From NCBI RefSeq assembly GCF_000219215.1, contig NC_015727.1, forward strand, positions 1,178,001 through 1,242,000: a stretch of 64,000 nucleotides of DNA, in the 5' to 3' direction. This DNA is from Cupriavidus necator N-1 (lineage in GTDB: Bacteria > Pseudomonadota > Gammaproteobacteria > Burkholderiales > Burkholderiaceae). The position numbers and the translations under genes were made by a program. Positions within the stretch are counted from its first letter, which is position 1, and each line of letters starts with the position of its first letter. This document shows, one piece after another, positions 8,786 to 18,016 of this stretch. The notes under the pieces were generated by a model, which did not search any database, had not been told where the DNA came from, and was given only the letters and a program-made list of their open reading frames with translations.

Positions 8786-9610
8786 TCAAGAGCCCCCGGA
8801 TATCTCACTTTCCAGCCGTCGCATCCGCGCCTGTATCGTCGCCGCAAGTTCCATCAGTGGCTCTGCCAAAGCAGCCTCGACAGCCTCGGCATCCTCTTGG
8901 GTCGATACACTCACATTTAAGGCATGGACTTCATAGCCGCCGATGTGTAATGGCGTCGCCATCGCAATGACCTGAGGCTGCCATGAAGCAACACAGTAGC
9001 CCTTTTCTCGCACCGAAAGGACTGCGACCTCGATTTCCCGACGCAAGCTCCGCCAGCCGCGGCCCTGGTGTTTTTCAGCGAGAGCCAACAACATCGCGCT
9101 GAACGCCTCAGGTGCAAGCGTCGCAAGGTAGGCACGGCCCAGCGACGTCAATGCCATCGGGATACGCTGCCCGCTCACCACCGTTCGTAACGACTGTCGC
9201 CGGTTGTAGCGAAACGACTCGAGATAGACCATCTCATCCCCGTCGGGCGCCGCCAGGCCGACGTTAATCTTGTGGCGCATTGCGACCTCAACCATCATTG
9301 GCGCCGCGACTTTGAGGACCTGCGAGCTGTCTCGCATGGCGTGTGCCATGCTGAGCACCGGCACAGCGAGGCGATATGCTCGAAACTGCGGAATGTATTC
9401 GAGCATACCTGTCTCAATCAACGACTGCGTCAGCCGGCTGACGGTCGACCGGGACAAACCGGTGCGCTCCGCAATCTCACTGTTGCCTAGCATTGAGGAA
9501 CCGGCGCGGAAGGCGCGCAGTACGGCAATGCCGCGTTCGAGCGAGCGATTCGGCGTTGCCTTGCCCTGACCTGGTTTTATCCGTTCAATGCTGAGAATGC
9601 TGTTTGACAT
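8786..9610 (-). CDS. IclR-family transcriptional regulator
   Basis: 274 residues. The N-terminal winged helix-turn-helix lies at about 23-85 (SLERGIAVLRAF, NSEIAERTGLSRSTVSRLTQ) and the C-terminal IclR effector domain at about 100-265. IclR proteins usually control aromatic or organic-acid catabolism. The gene is on the same strand as, and just downstream of, the 10.7-16.9 kb operon and is its likely regulator. A purine-rich GGAAAG lies just before the ATG. Its stop is about 10 bases from an IS5-type remnant, but the protein looks complete. Confidence 0.93.
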   Translation of the reverse strand: MSNSILSIERIKPGQGKATPNRSLERGIAVLRAFRAGSSMLGNSEIAERTGLSRSTVSRLTQSLIETGMLEYIPQFRAYRLAVPVLSMAHAMRDSSQVLKVAAPMMVEVAMRHKINVGLAAPDGDEMVYLESFRYNRRQSLRTVVSGQRIPMALTSLGRAYLATLAPEAFSAMLLALAEKHQGRGWRSLRREIEVAVLSVREKGYCVASWQPQVIAMATPLHIGGYEVHALNVSVSTQEDAEAVEAALAEPLMELAATIQARMRRLESEISGGS

Positions 9611-9647
9611 GAAAGCTTTCCAAGACTCATCAGACCGTCCGGACGGT
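9610..9647. promoter_or_regulatory. Palindromes in front of the iclR-type gene
   Basis: Two perfect palindromes precede the gene. GAAAGCTTTC (9611-9620) overlaps the ribosome-binding region. ACCGTCCGGACGGT (9634-9647) lies 24 bases upstream of the start. Autoregulatory IclR binding is plausible but inferred. Confidence 0.4.
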
Positions 9648-9670
9648 AGCTGGCATGACTCCAGGGAATG

Positions 9671-10650
9671 CTACTCGATGCGGATCTCCTTGTCCTTCAC
9701 CACCTGCTTTCACCGGCCGACCTCTTGCTCGGCGACCGCGCGTAGGTCCTGAGGTGAGCCGATGCCTCCCACCACGCCTTCGCGCCCCAGCCGGTCACGA
9801 AATGCACCGGAGGCTGACGCTTGCACGATAGCCCGATGCAGCGCAGTGACGACATCGGGCGGCGTCCCCTTTGGCGAGAAGACACCGTACCAAACCTCGG
9901 CACTGTAGCCTTTGACAGCTGCCTCCGCCACCGCAGGAACATCGGGAAAAGTTGGGGAACGCGTGGACGAAGTTACTGCGAGTGCTCGCACTCGACCGTC
10001 GCGGATCAATGTTGCAGCGCTAGCCATCGTCGCGAACGCAACATCAATATGGCCGGCCAACAGATCGGAAAATGGGGCACAGAGCCACCGTATGGCACGT
10101 GCACAAGCCGGATGCCTGCCATGGGTTGGAAATACTCGGCTGCCAAGTGGACGGACGTGCCGTTGCCCGCCGAGCCATAGGTCAGCTTCCCCGGATTCGC
10201 TTTGGCTTCACGCAACAAGTCCGCTGCCGATCGGATCTTCTGTCGTTGCGCACCAGCACCACGTTCGGCGCCCGGCCGAGAGTGCGACCGGTTCGAAGGC
10301 CTGGATGCCATCGTACGGCAGCTTGATGCCGATGCTGGCAACGATGGAAAACGCACTGGTGGTGAGCAACAGCGTATGGCCATCCGACGGACTCTTACTC
10401 ACCACGTCGCTGCCCATGATCGAACCGGCTCCAGGCTTGTTCTCAACGATAAAAGGCTTGCCGAGGCTACGCGAAAGTTCATCGCCCCAGCGAGCGTGCT
10501 ATCACATCAGTGCCACCGCCAGCCGGAAACGGAACAATCACGCGAACCGGTCGCTGGATACGATTCCGCACGCGCTCCTATGGACAAAACAGACAATGCG
10601 GCAACTAGTACGACGTGTAGCAAGCTGCCTAATGGGTTGATCCTTTGCAT
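9671..10650 (-). pseudogene. Decayed Bug-type (TctC family) periplasmic receptor gene
   Basis: Fragments of one Bug receptor lie in order but in different frames. They are a signal peptide from the ATG at 10650 (MQRINPLGSLLHVVLVAALS, ending ARAESYP), then GKPFIVENKPGAGS and MGSDVVSKSPSDGHTLLLTT near 10417, then KANPGKLTYGSAGNGTSVHL, then AGHIDVAFATMAS to AVAEQEVGR. At least three frameshifts are needed. A TGA at 9710 stands where most relatives have a Trp codon, and the frame continues KQVVKDKEIRIE to a TAG at 9671. It was the last gene of the operon above it (34 bases after the MmgE/PrpD stop). Confidence 0.88.
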
Positions 10651-10684
10651 GATACTGGTGTAGTCGAGAAGAATGCCGGGCCCT

Positions 10685-12019
10685 TCACGCAAAAAGTTCG
10701 CGGATACTTTCGGATTCAACATGCCAAATACGCCCTGCCAGCCGACGTGCGGCTTCAACGCCCACAATCGGGGACGCCAGTTCCATCAGCTTGCCGTCGA
10801 GATCCGCGTCCGACAACGGATCCTCGGGATCGCCCTTCCGATTTTGCTGAAGGTAGTCGGCTTTGGCGCCGTCCAAGGTTTCGATCTCCACCCTGGCTGC
10901 GCGCTTGAAAGGAAACCATTCATCGATTTCCGGATCGACCACGATTGTCATGCAATCCATTAGCCGGCGCGTCTCATCGTCCCGCAGCCGCTCCGGTGTG
11001 TAGGCCGGCAGGCGTACGCTGCCATGTACCAGTGCGGTAGCGACGATGTACTTGAGGCTGAACTTGGCCTCGTTCTCCGTCTGGGGATCGAGGTAACAGG
11101 CGATCTCCAATGCAGGACGGTAGGTAGCAACGTGAATGTGCCGGATCTGCGAGGTGTCAATGCCAAGCTTCGCTTTCAGGGCGAGTGCGCCGTCAATTGC
11201 CGCAAAGGTGTGGCCACAGCCGATATGGTTCTTGAAGGTTAGTCGGCAGATATGGAAATCCGTGCCCAGTGTCGCGGCCAACGCGCCCCATTCCGGGCCG
11301 TCAGACATAGCACGGCCAATTCCCGTCTCGCCGTCAAGCACATCGAGCGAACCCGTGATACCGGCAACGGCAGCACGGGCAGCCAGCACGCCTCCCTCTG
11401 CCGCGCGGCCCACGTGCAGAGGCTTGGACATCGAGTCCATGCGGAATGCCTGCTGCAGTCCGGCGGCAAAAGTTGCCGCGGTTGCCAGCGCGTGCGCAAG
11501 CTGCTCCTCGGTCGCGCCATAGATACACGCGGCCGCTGCCGCCGCGCCGAAGGTTCCAACGGTGGCGGTGCTATGCCAGTAGCGATAATGCGCGCGGCCC
11601 AGTACCACGCCAATGCGGGTCGACACTTCATAGCCAACCACGATACCCTTCAGCAGCAGCTCACCGGCGGCGCCTACGTCCTGCGCGGCAGCGATCGCGG
11701 CGGCAATGGTCGGAGCACCGGGGTGATACATCGCGTCGCGAAAGCTGTCGTCGATTTCGGCAGCGTGAGCGGCGGCGCCATTGAGCAACGCCGCAACGCG
11801 CGCCGTGACATGTTGCCCCCCAGGCAGCGTGGCGTTGCCCCGGCCGAACTCCTCTTCCAGCGCACCTCGAAGTCGCCGTACCGCCTCCGCGTCAAGGCCC
11901 GGGAACAGTGCTGCATGCCAGTCGATCAGCGCGCGCTTCGCATGGTGAAGTACCTCGACGGGTAGCGGTCCAGCTTTTACGGTGCTGAAGAATGGCCCAA
12001 AAGCCTCTGTTGCGTACAT
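10685..12019 (-). CDS. MmgE/PrpD-family protein
   Basis: 444 residues, normal for the family, which includes 2-methylcitrate dehydratase, cis-aconitate decarboxylase-like proteins and many unassigned members. Typical motifs are HAAEIDDSFRDAMYHPGAP near 85-105, YRYWHSTATVGTFGAAAAAA near 145, KPLHVGRAAEGG near 200 and FKNHIGCGHTFAAIDG near 260. A strong Shine-Dalgarno (GAGAGGAG) precedes the ATG. It lies downstream of the alpha/beta hydrolase gene with 30 bases between. The operon has no methylcitrate synthase or lyase, so a PrpD role in propionate metabolism is unlikely; the substrate is unknown. Confidence 0.9.
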   Translation of the reverse strand: MYATEAFGPFFSTVKAGPLPVEVLHHAKRALIDWHAALFPGLDAEAVRRLRGALEEEFGRGNATLPGGQHVTARVAALLNGAAAHAAEIDDSFRDAMYHPGAPTIAAAIAAAQDVGAAGELLLKGIVVGYEVSTRIGVVLGRAHYRYWHSTATVGTFGAAAAAACIYGATEEQLAHALATAATFAAGLQQAFRMDSMSKPLHVGRAAEGGVLAARAAVAGITGSLDVLDGETGIGRAMSDGPEWGALAATLGTDFHICRLTFKNHIGCGHTFAAIDGALALKAKLGIDTSQIRHIHVATYRPALEIACYLDPQTENEAKFSLKYIVATALVHGSVRLPAYTPERLRDDETRRLMDCMTIVVDPEIDEWFPFKRAARVEIETLDGAKADYLQQNRKGDPEDPLSDADLDGKLMELASPIVGVEAARRLAGRIWHVESESIRELFA

Positions 12020-12049
12020 GGATTCTCCTCTCAGCCGGCCCTGGCCGGC

Positions 12050-12892
12050 TTATGTCAATGTCTGAGCGCGCTGCCGCAGCCACGCGTTCAGCATCGTGTT
12101 GACTTGTTGGTGGGCCTCATATTGCACCCAATGCCCGGCGTGCGGGACCAGGTGGACGCTGACTGGGTGAGCTCCTGCTGGCGCCCCTTCGCGAGCGTTT
12201 CGGGCGACTTCCGAGAGCGATTCAGGTGACATGGTCACGTCCTTCTCGCCCCAGATCATCAGTATTGGTCCGGCAAAGCGGGTAAGGGCGTCCTGCAACC
12301 CGCCGGCACGCGAAATCGGCTTGCTGCGGAAACGCGTCGCACGGCAAGCTTCGATATGGATAGTCACGGCTTCGCCACCGATCCCCGCTGGTTCGGCAAT
12401 CATGAATGCCGCCAAGTTGTGGCGCATTGCATTGGCCAGCGCCGCAGGGCTTTCACAGCGGCGCCAGTCGACGAGCGCCTGTGTCATGCGTCGTGGCCCG
12501 CCATGGCCAGCCGGCCCGATCAGCGCCAGACGATCGACGGTCACCTGAACCAGGCCCGCATGGGTTGCCAGGTGTGCCGCCACCAGCGCTCCAAACGAGA
12601 AGCCCACCAGGTCAACGCAATCTAGCGGCAACTGAGCCAGCGAGCGGGCCAGGACATCGACGAAGCCAGGCAAATCCGAGCATGGTGCGGGCCCAGCCTC
12701 GCCAAAACCCGGCATGTCGGGCACCAGTAGCCGGCGTGTCCGGGAAAGCGGTTCGATATTGCGCGCCCAATGCTGCCAGTTTCCGTGACCGCCGTGGAGC
12801 ATGACGGTAGTCGGTCCGGCCCCAAAGCTTCGCCAGACGACCTCGCAGCCGTCCACTGAAGTCACCAGCGCACTCTCCCGCTCACCGCGCAT
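12050..12892 (-). CDS. Alpha/beta hydrolase
   Basis: 280 residues with a full catalytic triad by motif: Ser99 in GFSFG, Asp218 in IWGEKD and His254 in HAGHW. The oxyanion segment is MLHGGHGNWQHW. The layout resembles C-C bond or ester hydrolases of meta-cleavage and lactone pathways, but the substrate cannot be read. The ATG is preceded by GAGG and begins 12 bases after the stop of the acyl-CoA synthetase gene, so the genes are co-transcribed. Confidence 0.88.
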   Translation of the reverse strand: MRGERESALVTSVDGCEVVWRSFGAGPTTVMLHGGHGNWQHWARNIEPLSRTRRLLVPDMPGFGEAGPAPCSDLPGFVDVLARSLAQLPLDCVDLVGFSFGALVAAHLATHAGLVQVTVDRLALIGPAGHGGPRRMTQALVDWRRCESPAALANAMRHNLAAFMIAEPAGIGGEAVTIHIEACRATRFRSKPISRAGGLQDALTRFAGPILMIWGEKDVTMSPESLSEVARNAREGAPAGAHPVSVHLVPHAGHWVQYEAHQQVNTMLNAWLRQRAQTLT

Positions 12893-12904
12893 GCCGTTGC
12901 CTCA

Positions 12905-15007
12905 TTAGCGATTGCCGCCGTCGGTCAGTATCGCCACGCCGTCGGCGGCCACAACGCCCTGCCCTTCCGGTAGCACGAACACAGGATTGATCTCGGCCTC
13001 AATCAGCCTGTCGCCAAGCGTTGCGACCATCCGCGAGAAGGCGACAATGGCGTCGGCCAGCGCATCCACGTCCGCCTTCGGCCGGCCGCGGTAGCCCTGC
13101 AGCAGGGGAGCCGTCTTCAGCCGCTGGATCATTTCCAGTGCCGCCTGGCGCGTCAGACCGTGGCCGGTGGGCAACAGCCGCAGCGTGGCATCACTGAACA
13201 GTTCCGCGGTAACCCCACCCATGCCAAGGAGGATGGCGGTACCAAGCGCATCCCGGTGCATGCCGAGAATCACCTCCACTCCGCCCTTGACCATCTCCTG
13301 CACCAGGTAACGCTGAGGTACGATTCCCGTGGCGGACTGTACGTCCGAAGCCATCTTTGCGAGCCGCCCTGCCACTTCGGCGGGCGAAACATTGACGGCC
13401 ACGCCGCCGACATCGCTCTTGTGCGTGATCTCGGCCGATAACACCTTTAGCACGACATTGCCGCAGAAGCCCTCCGCGGCCGCCCGCGCCTGATCGCCGT
13501 TGGTGACGACAACCTCCTTCGCAACCGGCACATCAAAGCCGGCGAACAGCGTCTTTGCCGCAGCTTCGTCAAGCGGGCCGGTACCGAAGGTGTGCAGATC
13601 CGGCAGCGGCAGCGAGGAAGTCCCCACTTCTTCGTCCGCCCCAACTTCGCTCGCGCGGAGCATCGCATCGAATGCTACCGTGCATGCCTCTGGCGCTGAG
13701 AATGCCGGCACGCCACGCCGACTGAGCAGCGATGCGACTTCCGGCGCATGCGGGCTGACATATGCAATCACCGGTTTGTCGCTGTCTGGCAGACAGTCAC
13801 GGATCGCATTGGCCATCAGGTCCGGCATTGCCAGGCTTGACGAACCCACGATCACCGATACAGCGTCATAGCTCGGGCTTTCCAGCAGGATCGAGATTGC
13901 GGCACGCAGCAGATCGGGCTGCAGCCCAGCCAGGGTCACATCGATCGGGTTGCGGTCGAGCGCTGCATGGTCCCCCTTCTGCAATGCCCGCAGCTTCGCC
14001 GCGGTCTCTTCGTCCGGTGCCGGCGTCTCGAAGCCTGCCACACCCAGGCTGTCAGAGACCAGCGTCCCAGCGCCGCCGGTCGAGGTCAGGATGGCGATGC
14101 GCTTGCCGCGCAGCTTGCGGCCCGTAGCCAGTGCCGCAGGCATGTCGAGCAAGTCGGAGAAGGTTTGCGCGCGGATCACGCCGACTTGCTCGAACAGAGC
14201 GTCGTACATACGGTCGGCGCCGGCCAGTGCACCTGTGTGGGAGACCGCGGCGCGTGCCCCGCTTTCGGAGCGGCCAATTTTGAACGCCACCACCGGCTTG
14301 CCGGCGCGCGCCGCCTTCAGCGCGGCGCGGCGGAACGTGTCAGGGTTGCGCACGCTCTCGACATAGAGCGCGATCACGCGGGTGGCCTCGTCGTCGGCCA
14401 GGTAGTCGATAAAATCGGCCAGGTCCAGGTCGACTTCGTTGCTGGTGGAAATCAGCTTGCTCAGGCCGATACCCCGCGCCGCGGCGCGTGACAGTAGGGC
14501 GCCGAGGATACCGCCGCTCTGCGATACCACGCCAATGCTGCCAGACGGGAACTGGTCCATCTCCAGCGCGCCGCTGGCCGACAACGGAATATTGTCGGTC
14601 AGGTTGACCAGCCCGATGGTGTTCGGCCCCAGCAGGCGCATGCTGCCGGCTGCTTCAATCAGCTCGGCCTGGCGCCGAGCGCCCTCCGCGCCGGTCTCGG
14701 TATAGCCGCTGGCCAGCACGATGGCAGCTCCTGCACCGCGAGCAGCCAGGTCGCGCACCGCCAGGTGGGCACGCTCGGCGCCCAGCAGCACGATGCCGAC
14801 ATCCGGCACTTCCGGCAGCGAGGCGATGTCGGGATAGCAGCGCAGGCCGTCGATCGATTCGACCTTGGGGTTGACCGGGTAGATCGCCCCGCTGAAGCCG
14901 TGCTTGCGCAAGTAGGACACCGGACGGCCGGCGGTTTTGGTGGGATCAGCGGAAGCCCCGATCACGGCGACACTGCGCGGCGTGACAAGTCGTTGGATGG
15001 CGTTCAT
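12905..15007 (-). CDS. NDP-forming acyl-CoA synthetase (acetate--CoA ligase family), single-chain
   Basis: 700 residues from the ATG at 15007, which matches the family start MNAIQRLVTPRSVAVIGASA; an in-frame extension to 15109 overlaps the upstream gene and is unlikely. Domains in order are a CoA-binding Rossmann fold (1-130), succinyl-CoA-ligase-like domains (about 150-440) with the phospho-His loop AAVSHTGALAGADRM, and an ATP-grasp domain (about 470-700, VVLKVLSAEITHKSDVGG, QEMVKGGVEVILGMHRD). It makes acyl-CoA from acid, CoA and NTP, releasing NDP and phosphate. It begins 4 bases after the enoyl-CoA hydratase stop, so translation is probably coupled. Confidence 0.92.
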   Translation of the reverse strand: MNAIQRLVTPRSVAVIGASADPTKTAGRPVSYLRKHGFSGAIYPVNPKVESIDGLRCYPDIASLPEVPDVGIVLLGAERAHLAVRDLAARGAGAAIVLASGYTETGAEGARRQAELIEAAGSMRLLGPNTIGLVNLTDNIPLSASGALEMDQFPSGSIGVVSQSGGILGALLSRAAARGIGLSKLISTSNEVDLDLADFIDYLADDEATRVIALYVESVRNPDTFRRAALKAARAGKPVVAFKIGRSESGARAAVSHTGALAGADRMYDALFEQVGVIRAQTFSDLLDMPAALATGRKLRGKRIAILTSTGGAGTLVSDSLGVAGFETPAPDEETAAKLRALQKGDHAALDRNPIDVTLAGLQPDLLRAAISILLESPSYDAVSVIVGSSSLAMPDLMANAIRDCLPDSDKPVIAYVSPHAPEVASLLSRRGVPAFSAPEACTVAFDAMLRASEVGADEEVGTSSLPLPDLHTFGTGPLDEAAAKTLFAGFDVPVAKEVVVTNGDQARAAAEGFCGNVVLKVLSAEITHKSDVGGVAVNVSPAEVAGRLAKMASDVQSATGIVPQRYLVQEMVKGGVEVILGMHRDALGTAILLGMGGVTAELFSDATLRLLPTGHGLTRQAALEMIQRLKTAPLLQGYRGRPKADVDALADAIVAFSRMVATLGDRLIEAEINPVFVLPEGQGVVAADGVAILTDGGNR

Positions 15008-15011
15008 GGTG

Positions 15012-15806
15012 TCAGATCTTGCTGGCGGCTTTATTAAGGAAAGCCAGCACGGACTCGCGATGCTCGGTGCTGGTGTAGCAGATGCCCTGCGCCTGGCTGC
15101 CTTGCGCAAATACCTGGTCGGCGGGAAGTTCGAAGGACTGATTCATGATGCTCTTGCCCAGCGCGATGGCGGTGGCCGAGCCCTGGCTCAGCTCTGCCGC
15201 CCACGCCAGCGCATCGCCGATCAGCGTTTCGGGCTTGCTCAGGCGGTCTGCAATGCCCAACGCCTTGGCTTCCTCCGCCTCGACTTTTCGACCCGTGAAG
15301 ACCAGCTCCTTGGCAGTCGACAAGCCTACGCGGCGCGGCAGGAAATACATGCCGCCGCCATCCGGGATCAGCCCGCGGTTGATATACGACCACGAGAACG
15401 ACGCCGATTCGGAGGCCACGACGAAATCGCAGCATAGCGCCGTATCGGCACCCAGGCCCGCCGCGGCGCCATTGACCGCCGCAATCGTGGGCTTCGGCAT
15501 GGTATGCAGCAACTTTACAGTGTGGTGCACCCGCTGTTGGCGGCTCCACCCGTTAAAGCCAACTTCACCCTGCGGCGCTTCCATACGGCGCTGCATCCCG
15601 GCCACGTCGCCGCCCGCGCAGAAGCCCTTGCCGTTGCCGGTGAGCACCAGTGCGCGGATTGCCTTGTCGGCCGCGACGCGCTCCAGCGCATCGATGAATT
15701 CCGTACGCATGTCATCACTCATGGCATTGCGCTTGTCCGGACGGTTGAAGGCGAGCAGCGCGATGCCCGATTCGATCTTCAGTTCGATCAGGGAATAGTT
15801 GTCCAT
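15012..15806 (-). CDS. Enoyl-CoA hydratase/isomerase family protein
   Basis: 264 residues with crotonase-fold motifs. GNGKGFCAGGDVAGM and NGAAAGLGADTALCCDF form the oxyanion hole, followed by IPDGGGMYFLPRRVG. Crotonases hydrate, isomerise or cleave acyl-CoA thioesters, and the exact reaction is not predictable here. It sits between the Bug receptor and the NDP-forming acyl-CoA synthetase in one operon, consistent with work on a CoA ester made by that synthetase. Confidence 0.92.
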   Translation of the reverse strand: MDNYSLIELKIESGIALLAFNRPDKRNAMSDDMRTEFIDALERVAADKAIRALVLTGNGKGFCAGGDVAGMQRRMEAPQGEVGFNGWSRQQRVHHTVKLLHTMPKPTIAAVNGAAAGLGADTALCCDFVVASESASFSWSYINRGLIPDGGGMYFLPRRVGLSTAKELVFTGRKVEAEEAKALGIADRLSKPETLIGDALAWAAELSQGSATAIALGKSIMNQSFELPADQVFAQGSQAQGICYTSTEHRESVLAFLNKAASKI

Positions 15807-15856
15807 AGCTTGATTCGGTTCTGTGTCTGCGATGCGTTCTGTAGTCTTGGCCGCGC

Positions 15857-16852
15857 TCAGTCGGCGGTGATGTTTGCTTCCTTGATAATCTCGCTCCAGC
15901 GCTGGCTCTCGGCCTTGACGTAGCGGCCAAATTCGTCCGGCGTGCCGCCACTCACGGCGAGGCCCTCTTTCTCGGCGCGCTTGCGAAATGCTTCGGTACG
16001 CACGGCCTTTTTTGCCGCCGCGTTCAGGCGCGTGATCACCGCCAGCGGCGTACCCGCCGGCACAAACAGGCCATACCAGCTATCGGCCACGTAGTTGGGC
16101 ACGCCGCTTTCGGCGATCGTCGGCACCTTGCTCAGCGCCGGCGCCTGTGAACGCTGCGCGGTAGTGACCGCCACCGCGCGCAGCTTGCCGCTCTCCAAGT
16201 GCGGCGCGACCGCAGCCGCCGTGGCGAACATCACGTCGACCTGTCCGCCGAGCAGATCCGTAATGGCCGGACCAGCGCCACGGTACGGAATGTGGTTGAT
16301 CTCGACCTTCGCCATCTTCTTGAACAGTTCGCCTGCCAGGTGCGCGGAGGTACCCGCGCCCTGCGATGCATAGTTCAGCTTGCCCGGCTTGGCCTTTGCG
16401 GCGACGATCAGGTCCTGCACGGTCTTGATCGGGCTGTCCGGTTTGACTACCAGAACATTGGGTGAGCGCCCCACCAGTATGACCGGCGAAAAGGCCTTGT
16501 CGGTATCGAACGGCAACTTCTTGTGCAGGCTCGGATTAACGGCGTGGGCCATGGTCGCCATGACCAGCGTGTAGCCATCGGGCGCGCTTTTGGCCACCGC
16601 ATCGGTCCCGATGATGGTGCTACCGCCAGGCTTGTTGTCGACGATGACGGGCTGGCCCAGATCCTCGCCCATGGTGATACCCATTGCCCGCGCCACCAAG
16701 TCGGTGCCGCCACCGGGGGCAAATGGCACGACCAGGCGAATCGGCTTGTCGGGGAAAGCTGCCAGTACAGGGAGCGGCACGGCGGTGACCATCATGAAGG
16801 GGATGGCAGCCTTGGCAAGCTGGCGGACGAATCCGGTACGGATCGAATGCAT
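15857..16852 (-). CDS. Bug-type tripartite tricarboxylate transporter substrate-binding protein (TctC family)
   Basis: 331 residues: a signal peptide of about 31 residues (hydrophobic core AAIPFMMVTAVPLPVLA), then FPDKPIRLVVPFAPGGGTD, the standard Bug start that forms part of the ligand pocket. DGYTLVMATMAHAVNPSLHK and VPAGTPLAVITRLNAA are also family hallmarks. It is periplasmic and usually binds a carboxylate. No TctA or TctB membrane genes are nearby, as is common for Bug proteins. AGGAG precedes the ATG. It is the first gene of the operon running down to the PrpD gene. Confidence 0.95.
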   Translation of the reverse strand: MHSIRTGFVRQLAKAAIPFMMVTAVPLPVLAAFPDKPIRLVVPFAPGGGTDLVARAMGITMGEDLGQPVIVDNKPGGSTIIGTDAVAKSAPDGYTLVMATMAHAVNPSLHKKLPFDTDKAFSPVILVGRSPNVLVVKPDSPIKTVQDLIVAAKAKPGKLNYASQGAGTSAHLAGELFKKMAKVEINHIPYRGAGPAITDLLGGQVDVMFATAAAVAPHLESGKLRAVAVTTAQRSQAPALSKVPTIAESGVPNYVADSWYGLFVPAGTPLAVITRLNAAAKKAVRTEAFRKRAEKEGLAVSGGTPDEFGRYVKAESQRWSEIIKEANITAD

Positions 16853-17014
16853 GGAGTGTCTCCTGGAAGGATTTGAAACGCTGCCGGCTTATTCACCAAC
16901 CTACGCCGCGTGCGTCTTATTTGTTGGAGATAGCTTAGGCTTTGTCACGTTGACATTCACCCCCGCAATTCCACTGTATGGAATTTGCATGTATCGACAA
17001 ACCGCCCCAACGAG

Positions 17015-17049
17015 AAAAAGCCCGGCAGAGCGCACAAACTCTGCCGGGC
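17015..17049 (-). terminator. Strong Rho-independent terminator after the truncated Bug gene
   Basis: A perfect 11-bp stem (GCCCGGCAGAG/CTCTGCCGGGC) with an 8-nt loop, followed on the minus strand by five T residues. It separates the truncated Bug gene from the promoter region of the next operon. Confidence 0.85.
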
Positions 17050-17135
17050 CCACGCCCTCTCCAGACCAGTCCCAGAATGCCAGCCCGAAGATTGAGGACT
17101 CTAACCAGACGCCGGAGGGCGATCCGGCGAAAACC

Positions 17136-17936
17136 TTACTCGGGCTTGACGTTCCGCTCCGCAATCAACTTGGACCACTTTCCCCCGTCCGCGCGGATCC
17201 GATCGGAGAACTCCGCCGCGGTGGACGGCGCCGGCGTCAATCCCATCTTCGTGAGATTGGCCTTGACGTCCTTGTTTTCCAGTATTCTTCGGACGGCGCC
17301 ATTCAGCTCCTGCACAATCTTGGGAGGTGTGCCAGCGGGGACCATCAGACCGTACCAGTTTTCGGCATACACGCCCTTGATGCCGCTTTCGTCCAGAGTC
17401 GGGACGTCCGGCAGGTAAGGTAGTCGCTTGGCCGTGGTCACTGCGACAGGCTTTAGCTTCTTGCCATCGACGAACGGCACAAGCCCCGACGCATCGCCAA
17501 AGAATGCGTCGACCTGCCCGCCGATCGTATCGGTGATGGCCGGCGCTGCGCCCTTGTACGCCACATGCAAGAACTCCGCCGAGGTCGAGGCCTTGAACAG
17601 TTCGATCGCCATGTGCTGCATACTGCCAATCCCTGACGATGCCAGCGACACCGAACGGCCCGTACGGCTCTGGGCCACGAGGTCCTTGGCGGAGTTCACC
17701 TTGGACTGCAGGGGCACCACCAGGACCTGGGGTGTCGTGACCACAATGGATACCGGCACCAGGTCCCGCTCCGGACGATAGGACAGGTTTTTATACAGCG
17801 AAGGGTTGATAACGATCGCTCCAGCGCTGGTCAGGAAGAACACCGAGCCATCTGCCGGGCCCTTTGTCACGGCACTGACTGCGATGGCGCCGCAATTGAT
17901 GGCGCAGTTTAAAGAACCGCGCCACAATTGCGCCAT
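17136..17936 (-). pseudogene. 5'-truncated Bug-type receptor gene
   Basis: The frame encodes an otherwise good Bug protein from about residue 16 on (GAIAVSAVTKGPADGSVFFL, NPSLYKNLSYRPERDLVPVS, HVAYKGAAPAITDTIGGQVD, ENWYGLMVPAGTPPKIV). The signal peptide and the N-terminal lobe (the YPxKPIRxVVPFxPGG region) are missing. The first ~15 residues come from the repeat-rich promoter region of the Fic gene. Without a signal peptide it cannot serve as a periplasmic receptor. It was probably cut when the Fic locus joined here. Confidence 0.8.
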
Positions 17937-17960
17937 TCTTTAAGCGAACTGCGCACGTCC
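17888..17960. promoter_or_regulatory. Repeat-rich promoter/operator region of the Fic locus
   Basis: Inverted repeat TTAAAGAA (17909-17916) and TTCTTTAA (17936-17943) is nested within GCGCAGTT...AACTGCGC, and CAATTG occurs on both sides (17893-17898, 17924-17929). The predicted winged-helix N-terminus of the Fic protein suggests autoregulation here; that is inference. Confidence 0.4.
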
Positions 17961-18016
17961 GACATGTTCCCTGCCCACGCCCTGCTAGAAGTATCCGGAA
18001 AGCCTCCGCGGGACTA

